Below, in pieces: positions 42,713 to 51,670 of a stretch of DNA of 64,000 nucleotides. The translations under genes and the position numbers were made by a program. This DNA is from Lepidostoma basale (taxonomy: Eukaryota; Arthropoda; Insecta; Trichoptera; Lepidostomatidae). The stretch's first letter is position 1. Each line of letters opens with the position of its first letter. Under the pieces are notes generated by a model. That model did not search any database. It was not told the DNA's origin and worked only from the letters and a program-made list of their open reading frames with translations. The stretch spans positions 310,001 to 374,000 of the forward strand of contig JAHDVF020000938.1 in NCBI GenBank assembly GCA_022606425.2, written 5' to 3'.

Positions 42713-43310
42713 CTCACTTTGTTAGTAGACATTTTAAACTTGTAGATATAAAATATATCATCAAGACCTATGTATGGAGTGTCTTGATGTACGGCTGCGA
42801 GACATGGTGCCTATCCGAAAGGGATAAGCGGAGACTAGAGGCTTTTGAGATGTGGTCCTATAGAAGACTCTTTGGAATTTCCTGGAGAGACCACATCACG
42901 AATGAGGAAGTTCTTCAAGGAATCGAAGGAGGAAGGCACCTGCTCAGGACCTTGTCCGAAAGGCGTGCAAGATGGATCGGCCATGTAATACGTCAAGAAG
43001 GTCTCTTGCATGCCATAATGGAGGGTATGACCGAGGGGACAAACTCTAGAGGACGCTCACGCCGAGAGTACCTGGAGGACCTGTTGGTGGACGTACGCTG
43101 CTCATCATATGCAGATTTCAAAAAAGCCGCACAAGACAGGGAAAAATGGAAGAGAATAATGGAGGAAATTGCTGCAAACCAATCCCAGGATTGAAACCAG
43201 AGAAGAAGAAGAAGATATAAAATAGTAAAATACTTTGTATTTAAATACAGAATATGCTTAAATACAAAGTGTTATACTATTATATTTAATATCTTTAAGT
43301 TAAAAATTAC
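42713..43310. repeat. HH-d end pair hosting LINE-B
   Basis: Left: ACCACTCACTTTGTTAGTAG, ACATTTTAAACTTGTAGATA. Right, after LINE-B: AATACTTTGTATTTAAATAC and an inverted CTTAAATACAAAGTGTTATA. No core remains. Confidence 0.6.
42756..43212 (+). pseudogene. LINE-B C-terminal copy with target-site duplication
   Basis: A single open frame from about 42760 to a TGA at 43192: IKTYVWSVLMYGCETWCL, SERDKRRLEAFEMWSYRRLF, GISWRDHITNEEVLQGIEGG, RHLLRTLSERRARWIGHVIR, QEGLLHAIMEGMTEGTNSRG, RSRREYLEDLLVDVRCSSYA, DFKKAAQDREKWKRIMEEIA, ANQSQD. AGAGAAGAAGAAGAAG is the tail. AGATATAAAATA at 42744-42755 and 43213-43224 is a 12-bp duplication. Intact frame, 5'-truncated; probably recent. Confidence 0.92.
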
Positions 43311-43317
43311 TAAAGGA

Positions 43318-43505
43318 ATAAATCAAGGATATTGAACAATGGACTGAAACTTTACAATGAACTACCAAAAGACACAAGGAATCTCACTACAACTCAATAT
43401 AAAAAATATCTGAAACAATACATAATTAATAGTAAGATCTAAAAATGTAACCGTAAAACCCAATTGGGTTTTAAAAAAATCCATTAAATAAAATTTAAAA
43501 AAAAT
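43318..43505 (+). pseudogene. Jockey/CR1-like LINE 3' end
   Basis: NNGLKLYNELPKDTRNLTTT QYKKYLKQYIINSKI and a stop, then GGGTTTTAAAAAAATCCATTAAATAAAATTT. The LYNELPKDTR...FK..L...L pattern is the standard end of jockey/CR1-type ORF2. Confidence 0.72.
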
Positions 43506-43567
43506 AAAGTCATTTTAAGTTATTTCTTAAGCAATGATGTGAAACTCGCAATGATACGTAAATATAC

Positions 43568-43603
43568 AAAACGGCGTGATGGTAAGTTAGTTAGTTAGTT
43601 TTT
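43568..43603 (+). repeat. LINE-A/SINE-A terminal stub
   Basis: AAACGGCGTGATGGTAAGTT and AGTTAGTTAGTT only: a severely 5'-truncated insertion. Confidence 0.75.
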
Positions 43604-43620
43604 AAAATAAGTTGAATAAG

Positions 43621-43858
43621 TCGACCTTCGTGGCAGAATGGTAAGAGCTCTGACTTCCATACCGAAGGTCCCGGTTTCGATTCCCGGCGATGGCAATATG
43701 ATTATCACACTGTCTTTGGTCTGGTGTAGAATTCACGTGACAATAAGATTGGCGATCGATTGGCTACCTATCACATGTCATAAGAATCAATATAGCTAAA
43801 ATAAATTGTATACAGACTGGGTGGTATAATTGGGATCAAACAACCTGTTGTATTCAAG
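43621..43858 (+). repeat. SINE-1, best plus-strand copy
   Basis: TCGACCTTCGTGGCAGAATG with box A at 43631-43641 (TGGCAGAATGG), box B at 43673-43684 (GGTTTCGATTCC), body TCTTTGGTCTGGTGTAGAAT, GATCAAACAACCTGTTGTAT and terminal GGAAAAAAAA. A pol III-type SINE derived from a tRNA; parent tRNA not assigned. Confidence 0.88.
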
Positions 43859-43869
43859 GAAAAAAAATG

Positions 43870-44075
43870 TTTATCATAAATAAAACTAATGAAAACGTTA
43901 GTTTTCTAGAAGTTTCATTATATTTTATGGGAATGACATGTTTCGCCCTTCTAAGGAATCAAATGTTTTCTCCGGCATTATCACATTTGATAATACCTTA
44001 GAAAGGCGAAACATATCATTTCCATAAATTATTTTAAAAAAACTACTAGAAAACAGACGTTTTCGTTCGAATTAA
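43870..44075. repeat. HH-f palindrome, well preserved
   Basis: Left arm 43885-43950 (GAAAACGTTAGTTTTCTAGA, GGGAATGACATGTTTCGCCC, TTCTAAGG) and right arm 43990-44070 (TTTGATAATACCTTAGAAAG, GCGAAACATATCATTTCCAT). A short duplicated piece (AATCAAATG / ATTATCACATTTGATAAT) lies at the centre. Confidence 0.78.
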
Positions 44076-44334
44076 TGCCATCAACATTTGCAAATAAATG
44101 ACAGAGCGAAACATACCAATCCATAATGGTGTTTTCCAATTACGTCATTGGACGATTTTTAAGTCTAACATCCGTACAGCATTACGCTTTTAAGGTTTTT
44201 TCTACTTCTTCTCAATGTATCTTCTTCTTTTCAATTTATCTTTGTATTCTCAATGTGTATTCTCCCTCTCAAGATCTTAAATTTTTAAGAGATATTCGCC
44301 TCCTGCGAAGTCAATTCCTAGTTGTCGATCCATC

Positions 44335-44755
44335 TTTTTAGTGGTCTGCCTGGAAATATCAGGGGATATTTCGAGAACTCGGCCCTACTAGAGGGTGTTG
44401 GTCTTTTTGTCCCTGATAGATTTCTCCGACAGCGACAGCACATACTGTTTTACCTAACGGCCACCAGAACCAATCTGCCTCTGATGACACCGGTGGGAAA
44501 AGCAATTAGTCTGCTGAACGCGGTCTCCTCGAAGATCGACGTCTTTCATATTAGTGAAGGTACGTTCAGGGGACAAATACTTTTGACTTTCGAAAGTTTC
44601 TTGTCTTCCTAATGTCGAACCATCTCTAATGCGTTCCTAGTATTATGTTGTATTTTTTAAATATATATTACCTGTATTCAATAGATGCTTTAAACATTTT
44701 GCTGTTTGTAATGTCTTTTGGGTTTTTAAACTGATTTGATTAGTTTTGTTTTCGC
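44335..44755 (+). pseudogene. Jockey/CR1-like LINE 3' end
   Basis: An open frame (about 44322-44612) reads GYFENSALLEGVGLFVPDRF, LRQRQHILFYLTATRTNLPL, MTPVGKAISLLNAVSSKIDV, FHISEGTFRGQILLTFESFL; 3' untranslated part ends in TTAAACTGATTTGATTAG. Collinear with 38.1-38.5 kb. Confidence 0.82.
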
Positions 44756-44786
44756 ATTTTAACATCTTACCGTGATGTTAACAAAT

Positions 44787-45460
44787 CGCACGCTGAATAG
44801 AACACTGGTTTAACTCAAAAAAGCGAGTTTTGGTCAATCTGACATGAGTCGGTATTTAAACAAAAATAGTCGAAAAACACGCAAGAATTAAAAATACCGA
44901 TATAGTGTAATGGAAGTCAATTGGTGGGATTTTGACTTAATTTTAACGCGAAACGATGGATAGCGTTAACACAAGCCTCTGTCTAATGTTAACTCAAAAA
45001 CTAACTAACTAACCATCACGCCGTCTCCCCGAAAGGGTGGGCAGAAAGAATGGACTGTCATACTTTTACTGATGCGGCACTCCATCCTTCTCTTTTCGCC
45101 CCGTGGGAGACGCGGTGTGATGGGTTGCGAACCTCATCGCCACCAATAGGCATCTCCCGCGCACACTTCAATCGTCCAATACCCACAAAATAAATCTAAA
45201 ACAAATAATATAAATACAATGATATAAAATAAATTAACAAAATAAAAATTATTTAACACAAAATGTTCTTTTCAGATGGTGCACATATTGACTATTTAAT
45301 TTATGTTCCACGAATCCACCGTTTTTTTTAATTTAGCACATAATGTTTTTTCGATGTTTCACATGTTGACATGGACGATCCGGACTTTTGTGTTTATTTA
45401 ATTTATGTTAACTCAATTATGACCTAAACCATAATCGGTCAGTTTACTATTAAGCGTGCA
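44787..45460. mobile_element. MITE-K, split by SINE-A
   Basis: CGCACGCTGAATAG and CTATTAAGCGTGCA ends with AAAT at 44783-44786 and 45461-45464. Without SINE-A it is about 255 bp. GATGGATAGCGTTAACACAA occurs once. Same family as 9667-10492. Confidence 0.82.
44998..45404 (-). mobile_element. SINE-A with target-site duplication in MITE-K
   Basis: 407 bp flanked by ATGTTAACTCAA at 44986-44997 and 45405-45416. Minus strand: AAATTAAATAAACACAAAAG, TCCGGATCGTCCATGTCAAC, GTGCACCATCTGAAAAGAAC, TGGCGATGAGGTTCGCAACC, hairpin CCCTTTCGGGG, TTAGTTAGTTAG. Body 5' of the tRNA-like box differs from the 37.4 kb copy. Confidence 0.9.
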
Positions 45461-45464
45461 AAAT

Positions 45465-46200
45465 CAGTGTAGTACAATAAGTACATTATAATTTCTTAAT
45501 AAAACTTATCCTTTCTCTAGCAAAAACAAGCCAACATTATTATAACGTCTTGATTAACGTCTAACAATGATCCCAATGTTCCAAGTAACAAGCAGTGTAC
45601 TTCAGTGAGAAATAGAATATTTAGTATAATGTCCGTAGTAATACACTTAAGCGCGGTGATAAATTCGTTTCTCATTTAAATAATTCTAGGATAAGCCAAT
45701 TTGACGCCGGAAAGTTGGTCGTGTAAGACGAAAACATAAACCGATTTGAATGTTGCCATTCTGGGAATCCGTCCGCGTTTTTATCGACGCCATAAATTTT
45801 CCCGCCCCCCTAAATCCGCTCGATCATATTTACAAGTATAATTCGGTCGGAAGCAGTTAAATATTACAAATTGACTAACTAAACTGTTGTCATTTTTATT
45901 CGTGTGCTTCTCCTCGGAGGAAAAACAGTAAACAAGTTGTAAAAATACAAAAAGCTACGAACGGGAAATGATTTATGGTTTGGCGTCTAAATACGTATAA
46001 TAAAATGACATATCGTCGGCGACACCGCTGTATTGCGGTGTTCATCTGTAGAAAACTGACTAAAATTCTACCAATAATCCGGCTTATTATGAACGATACG
46101 AACGCCTCTAATAACTCTTATATATTTCTTATATTCAGTAAAAGGCAATCAAGGCTTTTCTTAATAATGAAAGTAACACGGAAAATATTGTTTTAATAAA
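45465..46200. other. Unique sequence
   Basis: 45640-45850 is GC-richer, with GCGTTTTTATCGACGCCATA and CCCGCCCCCCTAAATCC, and no repeat match. A 73-codon frame at 45975-46196 has no recognised domain. Confidence 0.35.
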
Positions 46201-46204
46201 GATC

Positions 46205-46440
46205 TGCTTAGCTGGGTTCAATCCAAGGGATTGGTTTGCAACAAAGTGTAACGTTTTTTCTTGTTCTTGGTATGCCTCTTAGGCCTTTAATGGGGTATTT
46301 TACCATTGTTTTCCACATTTGTTAACAGCAGGTTAATTGAACCCAATTACTACGAGTATATACAACTTTCAGCTATTGATTCTCATCATAGGTAGCTAAT
46401 CATCGCCATATCACATCACGTGAATTCTACACTTATTACT
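46205..46440 (-). repeat. SINE-1, long form, head decayed
   Basis: Minus strand: GTAGAATTCACGTGATGTGA, ATGATTAGCTACCTATGATG, GGTTCAATTAACCTGCTGTT, and the long 3' extension to CTTTGTTGCAAACCAATCCC. The tRNA-like head is missing. Confidence 0.62.
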
Positions 46441-46544
46441 TTAGTAAATCAACATTGATATCTTTTTAATTAAGATATCAATGTTGATTTATTAAATAAA
46501 GGGATCAAAGAATCAAGAAAAATATGTTTACAAATTAACTAACT

Positions 46545-47150
46545 TACTAACCATCACGCCGTCACCACGAAGAGGTAAGCAGAGAGAATGGACTGCCACA
46601 CTTTTCTTTCCTGACATATTTCTCTCGCTTTCTCAAAATTCACACATCGTGTGAATTTTGATGGCCGATATTCAATATTTGATTTATTTGATCGTGACAC
46701 GTTTTCCTCGGTCTTCCTCTATTCTGGTTCCATTTACATCGTTAACATATATTTTTTTACCATTCTTTCTTCATTCATTCTTTCCAGATTTCCAAACCAT
46801 CTTAATGATCCTTTCATTATTTTTTTCATGACACCACCATTCGCACCGCATTCACTTCTTATATTTTCATTCGATACTCTATCATACACAGAGTATCCAC
46901 ACATTCCTGTTGGTACTCCATTTGCGGCTATATTTATCATTCTTTCAGAACATGCTTGTTCCACATGATCATTCCAGTAGCGTCTTCTCAGTCTTCCCCG
47001 TCGCACCACATCTTCTACATGGCAGATCTTTCTTATTTCATAATTTCTTATTCTGTCTCGGAGTGTCTTTCCAGCAACGGATCGGAGAGTCTTAATATTT
47101 GTGTTTTTGTTCTGATGGTGTCTTCTCTCGTTTCTATTCCATATGTAACG
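46545..47150 (-). pseudogene. LINE-A1 joined directly to LINE-E
   Basis: 46545-46899 is LINE-A1 (AACTAACTTACTAACCATCA tail complement, hairpin, blocks FGNLERMNEERMVKK and SECGANGGVMKKIMKGS, GYSVYDRVSNENI). Reading the same minus-strand direction, 46920-47150 is LINE-E (TKTQILRLSVAGKTLRDRIR, NYEIRKICHVEDVVRRGRLR, RRYWNDHVEQACSERMINIA). The join sits at the CGYSVYDR codons. Confidence 0.82.
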
Positions 47151-47154
47151 TGAA

Positions 47155-47240
47155 ACATATTGTTCTCATAAAATATCATAAAACTTCAAGAAAACTGACG
47201 TTTTAATTCATATTAATTATAAATCTTCATTCTAAACTTC
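47155..47240 (+). repeat. HH-f arm fragment
   Basis: CTCATAAAATATCATAAAAC, TTCAAGAAAACTGACGTTTT, AATTCATATTAATTATAAAT. No core. Confidence 0.62.
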
Positions 47241-47399
47241 CACCACCACCACCACCTTTGCAATTTTGTTCCATTGACCGTTCGCCTTGCTAGGATATTA
47301 TCAAATGCATTTGTTCTACTGTGTCAATCATCTTCATTCATTTAATTCTGCAGTCATTAAATTACCTGTATATTTCATTGCAACCACGGAATTCTCATT

Positions 47400-47830
47400 C
47401 AATCCCATTCAGATCAAGATAAATTCAAGCCGCCAGATTCAGTTCAAACTCTAAAAATAAAGCGAAAAAACCCGATAAATTCCGGTATAATTGACAGGCG
47501 AGCAGTCAGAGTTATCCAAACACTCGACTTAATTTACTGTGTAATAAATGTACCGAGGCCGAAACAAGGTGGCGTCGCGCGTTAAGCGGGGAAATTAATT
47601 TTTAGTAGCGTCTTCCCCAGGCTCTAAATCACCGCGGACACCCCGGCATAGCGATCCTGTCGCGCAGAACTCCGAATAAATATCCCGCCACCGCGATATG
47701 TGATTATTTGTAACGAAATATACGGAGACTTTGCTTGGCTCCGAAGTTTTGACGTCCGGATTTAAGAGCCCGCATAAAAGTTGATCTTAGACCGGGTTTT
47801 AGGAGGCAAATATTCTTGGTTAGTTCTTAG
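47400..47830. other. Unique GC-richer island
   Basis: No repeat match. 47510-47790 is unusually GC-rich for this window (GGCGTCGCGCGTTAAGCGGG, CCACCGCGATATGTGATTAT). No open frame of note. Possible conserved non-coding element. Confidence 0.35.
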
Positions 47831-47876
47831 AAATGATCTGGATATTCCCCCAAGAACTGTGCTAAAGAATAACTTA

Positions 47877-48926
47877 AATAAAAATTGTCGGAAATTTTAA
47901 CATTATTGAAGAAATAATTGTTTTTTCTCCATCTTCTTCGTATTAATGGGAAGCTAGTTTTAAATGTTTATGAATTAAAATGTCTTTTTTTCCTACTTCC
48001 ATTGCCATATAGTGGAAATTTAAGCCGAGTTTTGTTTCCAAGTGTACCTGTGCAATAGAACTTCGGAATAAAAATTATTTATAATTTTAATATTATTGAA
48101 GAGAGAACTGTTTTTCTCCTTCTTCTTCGTATTAATGTCCAGATCGTCCAGCCGACGACAAGTCCACCATATAAAGAACATTTAATGTTAAATTGTTTTT
48201 ATTTTGTTATTTTATTTTATATAATTTGTTATAGATTTATTTTGTGGACGTTGGACGATCGAACTGTGCGCGGAAGATGCCTATTGGTGGCGATGAGGTT
48301 CGTAACCCATCGCACCGCATCTCTCGCGGGGCGAAAGGACAGCAGTGCCGCATCGGTTAACGCGCGGCAGTTCATTCTTTCTGCCTACCCTTTCGGGGAG
48401 ACGGCGTGAGGGTTAGTTAGTTAGTTTGTTAGTTTTATGTATCATTGGAACTTAAATTAGCGTTTTCTCTCCTCTTTCATTACCATGTACTGGAAAGTTT
48501 AGCCGATTTTGTATCGTTTCCATGTTGTACCTGTGCAAAAGTAATACGAAAATAAAAAGTTTTAAAGTTTTTTAACATTATTTAGGAAATAATTGTTTTT
48601 CTCTTATTTCTTTGTATTAATGGCAAGCTAGTTTTATAAATTATTGGGAAATAAAATGGCACATTTCTCCTCTTTCCATTGCCATGTAGTGGAACGTTTA
48701 ATCGACTTTCCAAATGTACGTATGCAAAAGAAATTCGGAAATAAAAGTAGTTATGAATTTTAACATTATTTAAAAGAATATTCTTTTTTCTCCTACTTCT
48801 TTGTATTAAAACAATAGTTAGCTAGTTTTATATGTCATTAGGATTCAAAAGGGCTTTTTCTCTCATATTTCCATTACTACGTAGTAGAAAGTTTAGCCGA
48901 TTGGTATCGTTTCCAAGTGTACTAGA
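47877..48926 (+). repeat. Tandem repeat, four units of about 190 bp
   Basis: Unit starts near 47877, 48067, 48550 and 48740. Each has AATAAAA.TT..., TTTTAACATTATT, CTTCTT.GTATTAATG, AGCTAGTTTTA, TTTCCATTGCCATGTAGTGGA and GTTTCCAAGTGTACCTGTGC. Unit 2 is enlarged by a SINE-A. Units differ by roughly 10-20%. Confidence 0.88.
48137..48424 (+). mobile_element. SINE-A in the 190-bp array
   Basis: AGATCGTCCAGCCGACGACA start, GTGGACGTTGGACGATCGAA, TGGCGATGAGGTTCGTAACC, GCATCGGTTAACGCGCGGCA, hairpin CCCTTTCGGGG, GGTTAGTTAGTTAG. Inserted in unit 2. Confidence 0.86.
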
Positions 48927-49340
48927 TTAGTCATAGTAACACCTTACGTGAAGAGAACTTCCTCCCTCCCAATTATTGAATTATTAGTTGATTATTTTGC
49001 TGTTATACATATTAAACACACTTTTATTCTCTTCATCTCTATACGAGCTTTGTTTATTTAGTTTCGTACCACTATCAGAAAAGCGATCTAAATGTTGGTA
49101 AACATCTATCTTAACGTTGCTCATAGGTCCCTTGTCATCTCCAACTTATCCCTCCACGAAAAGGCAAAACTTCTCGTAAATGTATACTCATAGCTCCGTT
49201 TAAGCAAAGAGGGTGGACCGCCATACTGTTATATCTAGACAGATTGTTCTGACTTCGAAAATACCCCTTTTAATCTAAATTTATATAATTAATCTTACCA
49301 ACTACTCGTATATACGGTCTTCATAGACTTCCACTACAAT
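48927..49340. other. Unclassified sequence
   Basis: No strong match. 49205-49260 may be a worn LINE-A piece (AGAGGGTGGACCGCCATACTG). Confidence 0.3.
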
Positions 49341-49440
49341 TTATTATATTATTTATTGTTACTTAAACAATGATGTAAAACTCCAAATAAAAGAATTGAT
49401 ATGAATGAAAACGTCTGTCTTCTAGGGTAGTTTTATTATA
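49341..49440 (-). repeat. HH-f arm joined to an HH-e end
   Basis: TATTGTTACTTAAACAATGA, AAAACTCCAAATAAAAG, AAAACGTCTGTCTTCTAGGG, TTTTATTATAAA then directly TAGTCCATTGTTTTAGCC of HH-e. Confidence 0.65.
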
Positions 49441-49830
49441 AATAGTCCATTGTTTTAGCCGAAACGCTATGATACTCTAACATTATTAAATTGATAAACT
49501 TTGTTTTATGTATCACAATTGTATTTTTATTTTTCGCAACAGCTTTCGCCAACCTATGTTGACATCATCATGTTACAAAAATATATCAACTGTTAAATGT
49601 TCGTGATTTTTCGAAAAACTTTGTTTTATATCACAATTGTATTTATTTTACGACAGCTGTTTCATCAACCAATATTGACATCATCAGGTGTTACAAAAAT
49701 ATATCAAATGTCAATTTTTTTCATAATTTTTCAAATTTTTGTGTATTTGTTCCTATGTCAATTTGAATAATTTATTTGATATAATTTTGAAGTTCTGGCT
49801 GGAGTTGAGTTAAGTACCTAATTAAAGTTA
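49441..49830 (-). repeat. HH-e element with two direct hammerhead-like cores
   Basis: Read on the minus strand: 5' body (AACTCCAGCCAGAACTTCAA, ATTTGAATAATTTATT...), core 1 at about 49690-49650 (CTGATGATGTCAATATTGGT, TGATGAAACAGCTGTCGTAA), core 2 at about 49580-49540 (ATGATGATGTCAACATAGGT, TGGCGAAAGCTGTTGCGAAA), then the terminus ATCATAGCGTTTCGGCTAAA. The two cores are in the same orientation about 120 bp apart, with AACTTTGTTTTAT repeated at 49498 and 49618. Core 1 keeps CTGATGA and GAAAC. Confidence 0.68.
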
Positions 49831-50030
49831 ATTAAAAGAACGGTTAGTTACTATTTATAGGAGAACATATTAATGGTGGAAAAAGTAAATGATAGTAATA
49901 ATAATAATAACATTAATAAATAATTATAAAAAAAAAAATAATAACAATAATAATCATAATAACAAAAAAAATAAAAAAGTTTTCATTATTATTATGATTA
50001 TTTTTTTAATAAATATTTATTATTATTATT
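49831..50030. repeat. AT-rich AATAAT-type simple repeat
   Basis: AATAATAATAATAACATTAA, ATTATAAAAAAAAAAATAAT and TTTATTATTATTATTATAAT. The 72-codon poly-Asn/Lys frame is not a gene. Confidence 0.85.
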
Positions 50031-50195
50031 ATAATCACCTGATGATGCCAACATCAGTAGGCGAAACAGCTGTCGCGACACTCTTAGTGAATAAAAATAA
50101 ATTGTGATAATTTAACAGCGTTATACATTTTAACAATAATAATGTTAAACTATCATAGTTTTTCGTCCAAAACAATGGACTATTTAATTATGTTG
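50031..50195 (+). repeat. HH-e unit, plus strand
   Basis: CACCTGATGATGCCAACATC, AGTAGGCGAAACAGCTGTCG, CGACACTCTTAGTGAATAAA, terminus ATCATAGTTTTTCGTCCAAA, ACAATGGACTATTTAATT. Opposite orientation to 49441-49830. Confidence 0.7.
50036..50080 (+). ncRNA. HH-e hammerhead-like ribozyme motif
   Basis: CTGATGA at 50039-50045, one extra T, stem II GCCAAC (50047-50052)/GTAGGC (50057-50062) with one A-A mismatch, GAAAC at 50063-50067, palindrome ACAGCTGT (50066-50073), C at 50074. All core bases match the hammerhead consensus. Stem I is weak in this copy. Activity untested. Confidence 0.45.
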
Positions 50196-50229
50196 ACGTC
50201 GATTTTTTATAAATTAAAACTCTGTTTTT

Positions 50230-50345
50230 TTTCGAAATTTTTCGAAGGTTTTACATCTGTATTATCGGGAGAACGATATAAACATATCCAGAAAATAAAC
50301 TTAACTGTGAAAAAAATGTGTTTTAACTCATATAAAAAAAATTGA
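50230..50345 (-). repeat. HH-h unit, decayed
   Basis: Minus strand: ATATCGTTCTCCCGATAATACAG, GATGTAAAACCTTCGAAAAA. Stem I half TTCTC is kept; core CCGATAA departs from CTGATGA. Confidence 0.55.
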
Positions 50346-50359
50346 GTTTAATATAATAA

Positions 50360-50515
50360 TCGGGTGGTGGTCTAGAGGATAAAACGCTTGACTCCTAATC
50401 TAGGGGACTTGGGTTCGAGCCTGGACACGACCAGATTCCTTCTTCAAAATAATGAGCTATTTTCTGCTCATATTGAAGATTGTAAAATAAATTCTAATAT
50501 CATTGATTTAAATCT
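50360..50515 (+). repeat. SINE-2, best plus-strand copy
   Basis: TCGGGTGGTGGTCTAGAGGA (box A), CGCTTGACTCCTAATCTAGG, CTTGGGTTCGAGCCTGGACA (box B at 50410-50422), CGACCAGATTCCTTCTTCAA, TATTTTCTGCTCATATTGAA. No poly(A); the end is TCTAATATCATTGATT. Copies also at 6.2, 25.7 and 52.1 kb. Confidence 0.86.
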
Positions 50516-51085
50516 TTGATGTTAGTTTTTTTTTTTAAACTATGAAATACACAGTGCAGAAAATCATTAGTTAGCCGACCGCTTTGAATGTGATCAAAAT
50601 GGCAGACATCCGCGTTTGATATGTAAAACATCGAATGCGTCACTGTGCTGCCATCTTACGACCGCCCAGAGAAACGACCCCACTTGTAGTTTAAAGCCGC
50701 TGAGCATTAATATGATGGCGTCTGAATAAATCACCTTTGCCGACGTGGCACTGTAAATCTCTGGGGACGTGCCCCGTGGAAGATAGCCCATCGGGCTGCA
50801 TCCGGGCTGCTGATCCAGGGGAAAGTTGCTTTCTGTGCTCCTGGTATCCTAAGATGTACAAAAAAGGATAAGAGATGAGTCACATAATGCTATTTGACAA
50901 TACACATTACGAAAATAATTCACGTGAAACGCGGGAAATACTTTTCGCAGTGATAAATCTATTGTACTTATTTTTCAGTGAGACAATTTGTCGTGTTATT
51001 ATTACAAAGAAAATGTACATTCGAAATAGATAACAAGATGTTGCTAAGAATTTACAATTTATTTTGAAAGTTTTTCTTATTTATT
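50516..51085. other. Unique sequence with GC-richer island
   Basis: 50570-50830 has no repeat match, is GC-richer, and includes AGCATTAATATGATGGCGTC and ATCTCTGGGGACGTGCCCCG. No domain in the minus 65-codon frame. Possible regulatory or single-copy sequence. Confidence 0.35.
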
Positions 51086-51089
51086 AAAA

Positions 51090-51305
51090 ACATAATCAAA
51101 TGATTTTACTGAAATCTCTTGATGGAAGTTAATTTTAAATAATAATTATATAACGATGTTTTTTAACTACTTCTATTTTTGTCTTTATTTTAACAGCGAC
51201 CGGTTTCGCCAGGCTCGCTGGCATCGACAGACCGGTCGCTGTCTAAATAAAGACAAAAGTGGAAGTAGTTAAAAAACATCGTTTTATTTAATTATTATTA
51301 TTAAA
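51090..51305. repeat. HH-b palindrome
   Basis: Left arm 51136-51216 and right arm 51226-51300 (AAAAACATCGTTTTATTTAA complement) meet around ACCGGTTTCGCCAGGCTCGC TGGCATCGACAGACCGGT. The right arm begins exactly at ACCGGT, the stem III palindrome, so the pair looks like a join at that palindrome. The minus core is CTGTCGA, GCCAG/CTGGC, GAAAC. Confidence 0.7.
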
Positions 51306-51412
51306 AACATGTAAAAAAAATACTCACATCAAGGAATTAAAAAACCTAACTTACAAACCATCACGCCGTCTTTCCGAAGGGGTAGGCAGAAAGAATAGAC
51401 TGCCTCACTTTT

Positions 51413-51670
51413 TCTTTTATATACGCCATACTATGTGTTGTTATGATGCTATATTTCTCTTTTTTTTTATATACTTTGTATATACAACACTTAAATTAAA
51501 AAAATAAAATTACATAATCATGTAAACAATTTTATAATATTTTTAAAATGTATCCTTATAATATGTATCACTGAAGAAGGACTGGTTGTCCGAAACATGT
51601 CTACGTAATTTAATTTTTTTAATATAAGTATTGTACATACAAAGTATATAAAAAGAAAAAGAAAAATAAA
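51413..51670 (+). mobile_element. HH-i element: inverted repeats, one hammerhead-like core, target-site duplication
   Basis: 258 bp inserted in LINE-A1. TGCCTCACTTTT (51401-51412) and TGCCACACTTTT (51671-51682) is an imperfect duplication of the target. Inverted arms lie at about 51455-51498 (TATACTTTGTATATACAACA) and 51620-51665 (GTACATACAAAGTATATAAA). The core is between them and nearer the right arm. No coding capacity. The clearest boundary-defined HH element in the window. Confidence 0.78.
51560..51612 (+). ncRNA. HH-i hammerhead-like ribozyme motif
   Basis: CTGAAGA (51571-51577), extra A, stem II GGAC (51579-51582)/GTCC (51588-51591) with loop TGGTT, GAAAC (51592-51596), AC-AT-GT stem III, C at 51601. 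Every conserved residue of CUGANGA-stem II-GAAA-stem III-UH is present. Stem I could be GTA/TAC with a bulge, weaker than normal. Residue count before stem II is one above canonical. Activity untested. Confidence 0.5.

Noticed and set aside
43621..43700. tRNA gene
   Set aside because: Box A and box B are present but acceptor stem and cloverleaf do not close, and the body continues into a SINE with A-rich end.
49889..50107. Poly-Asn/Lys 72-codon frame
   Set aside because: Simple AAT repeat translated.
50360..50430. tRNA gene
   Set aside because: Same reasoning; it is the head of SINE-2, which occurs four times.
51413..51670. Penelope-like element with RT and GIY-YIG endonuclease
   Set aside because: No such protein is encoded anywhere in the window; only terminal-repeat-like pieces are present.
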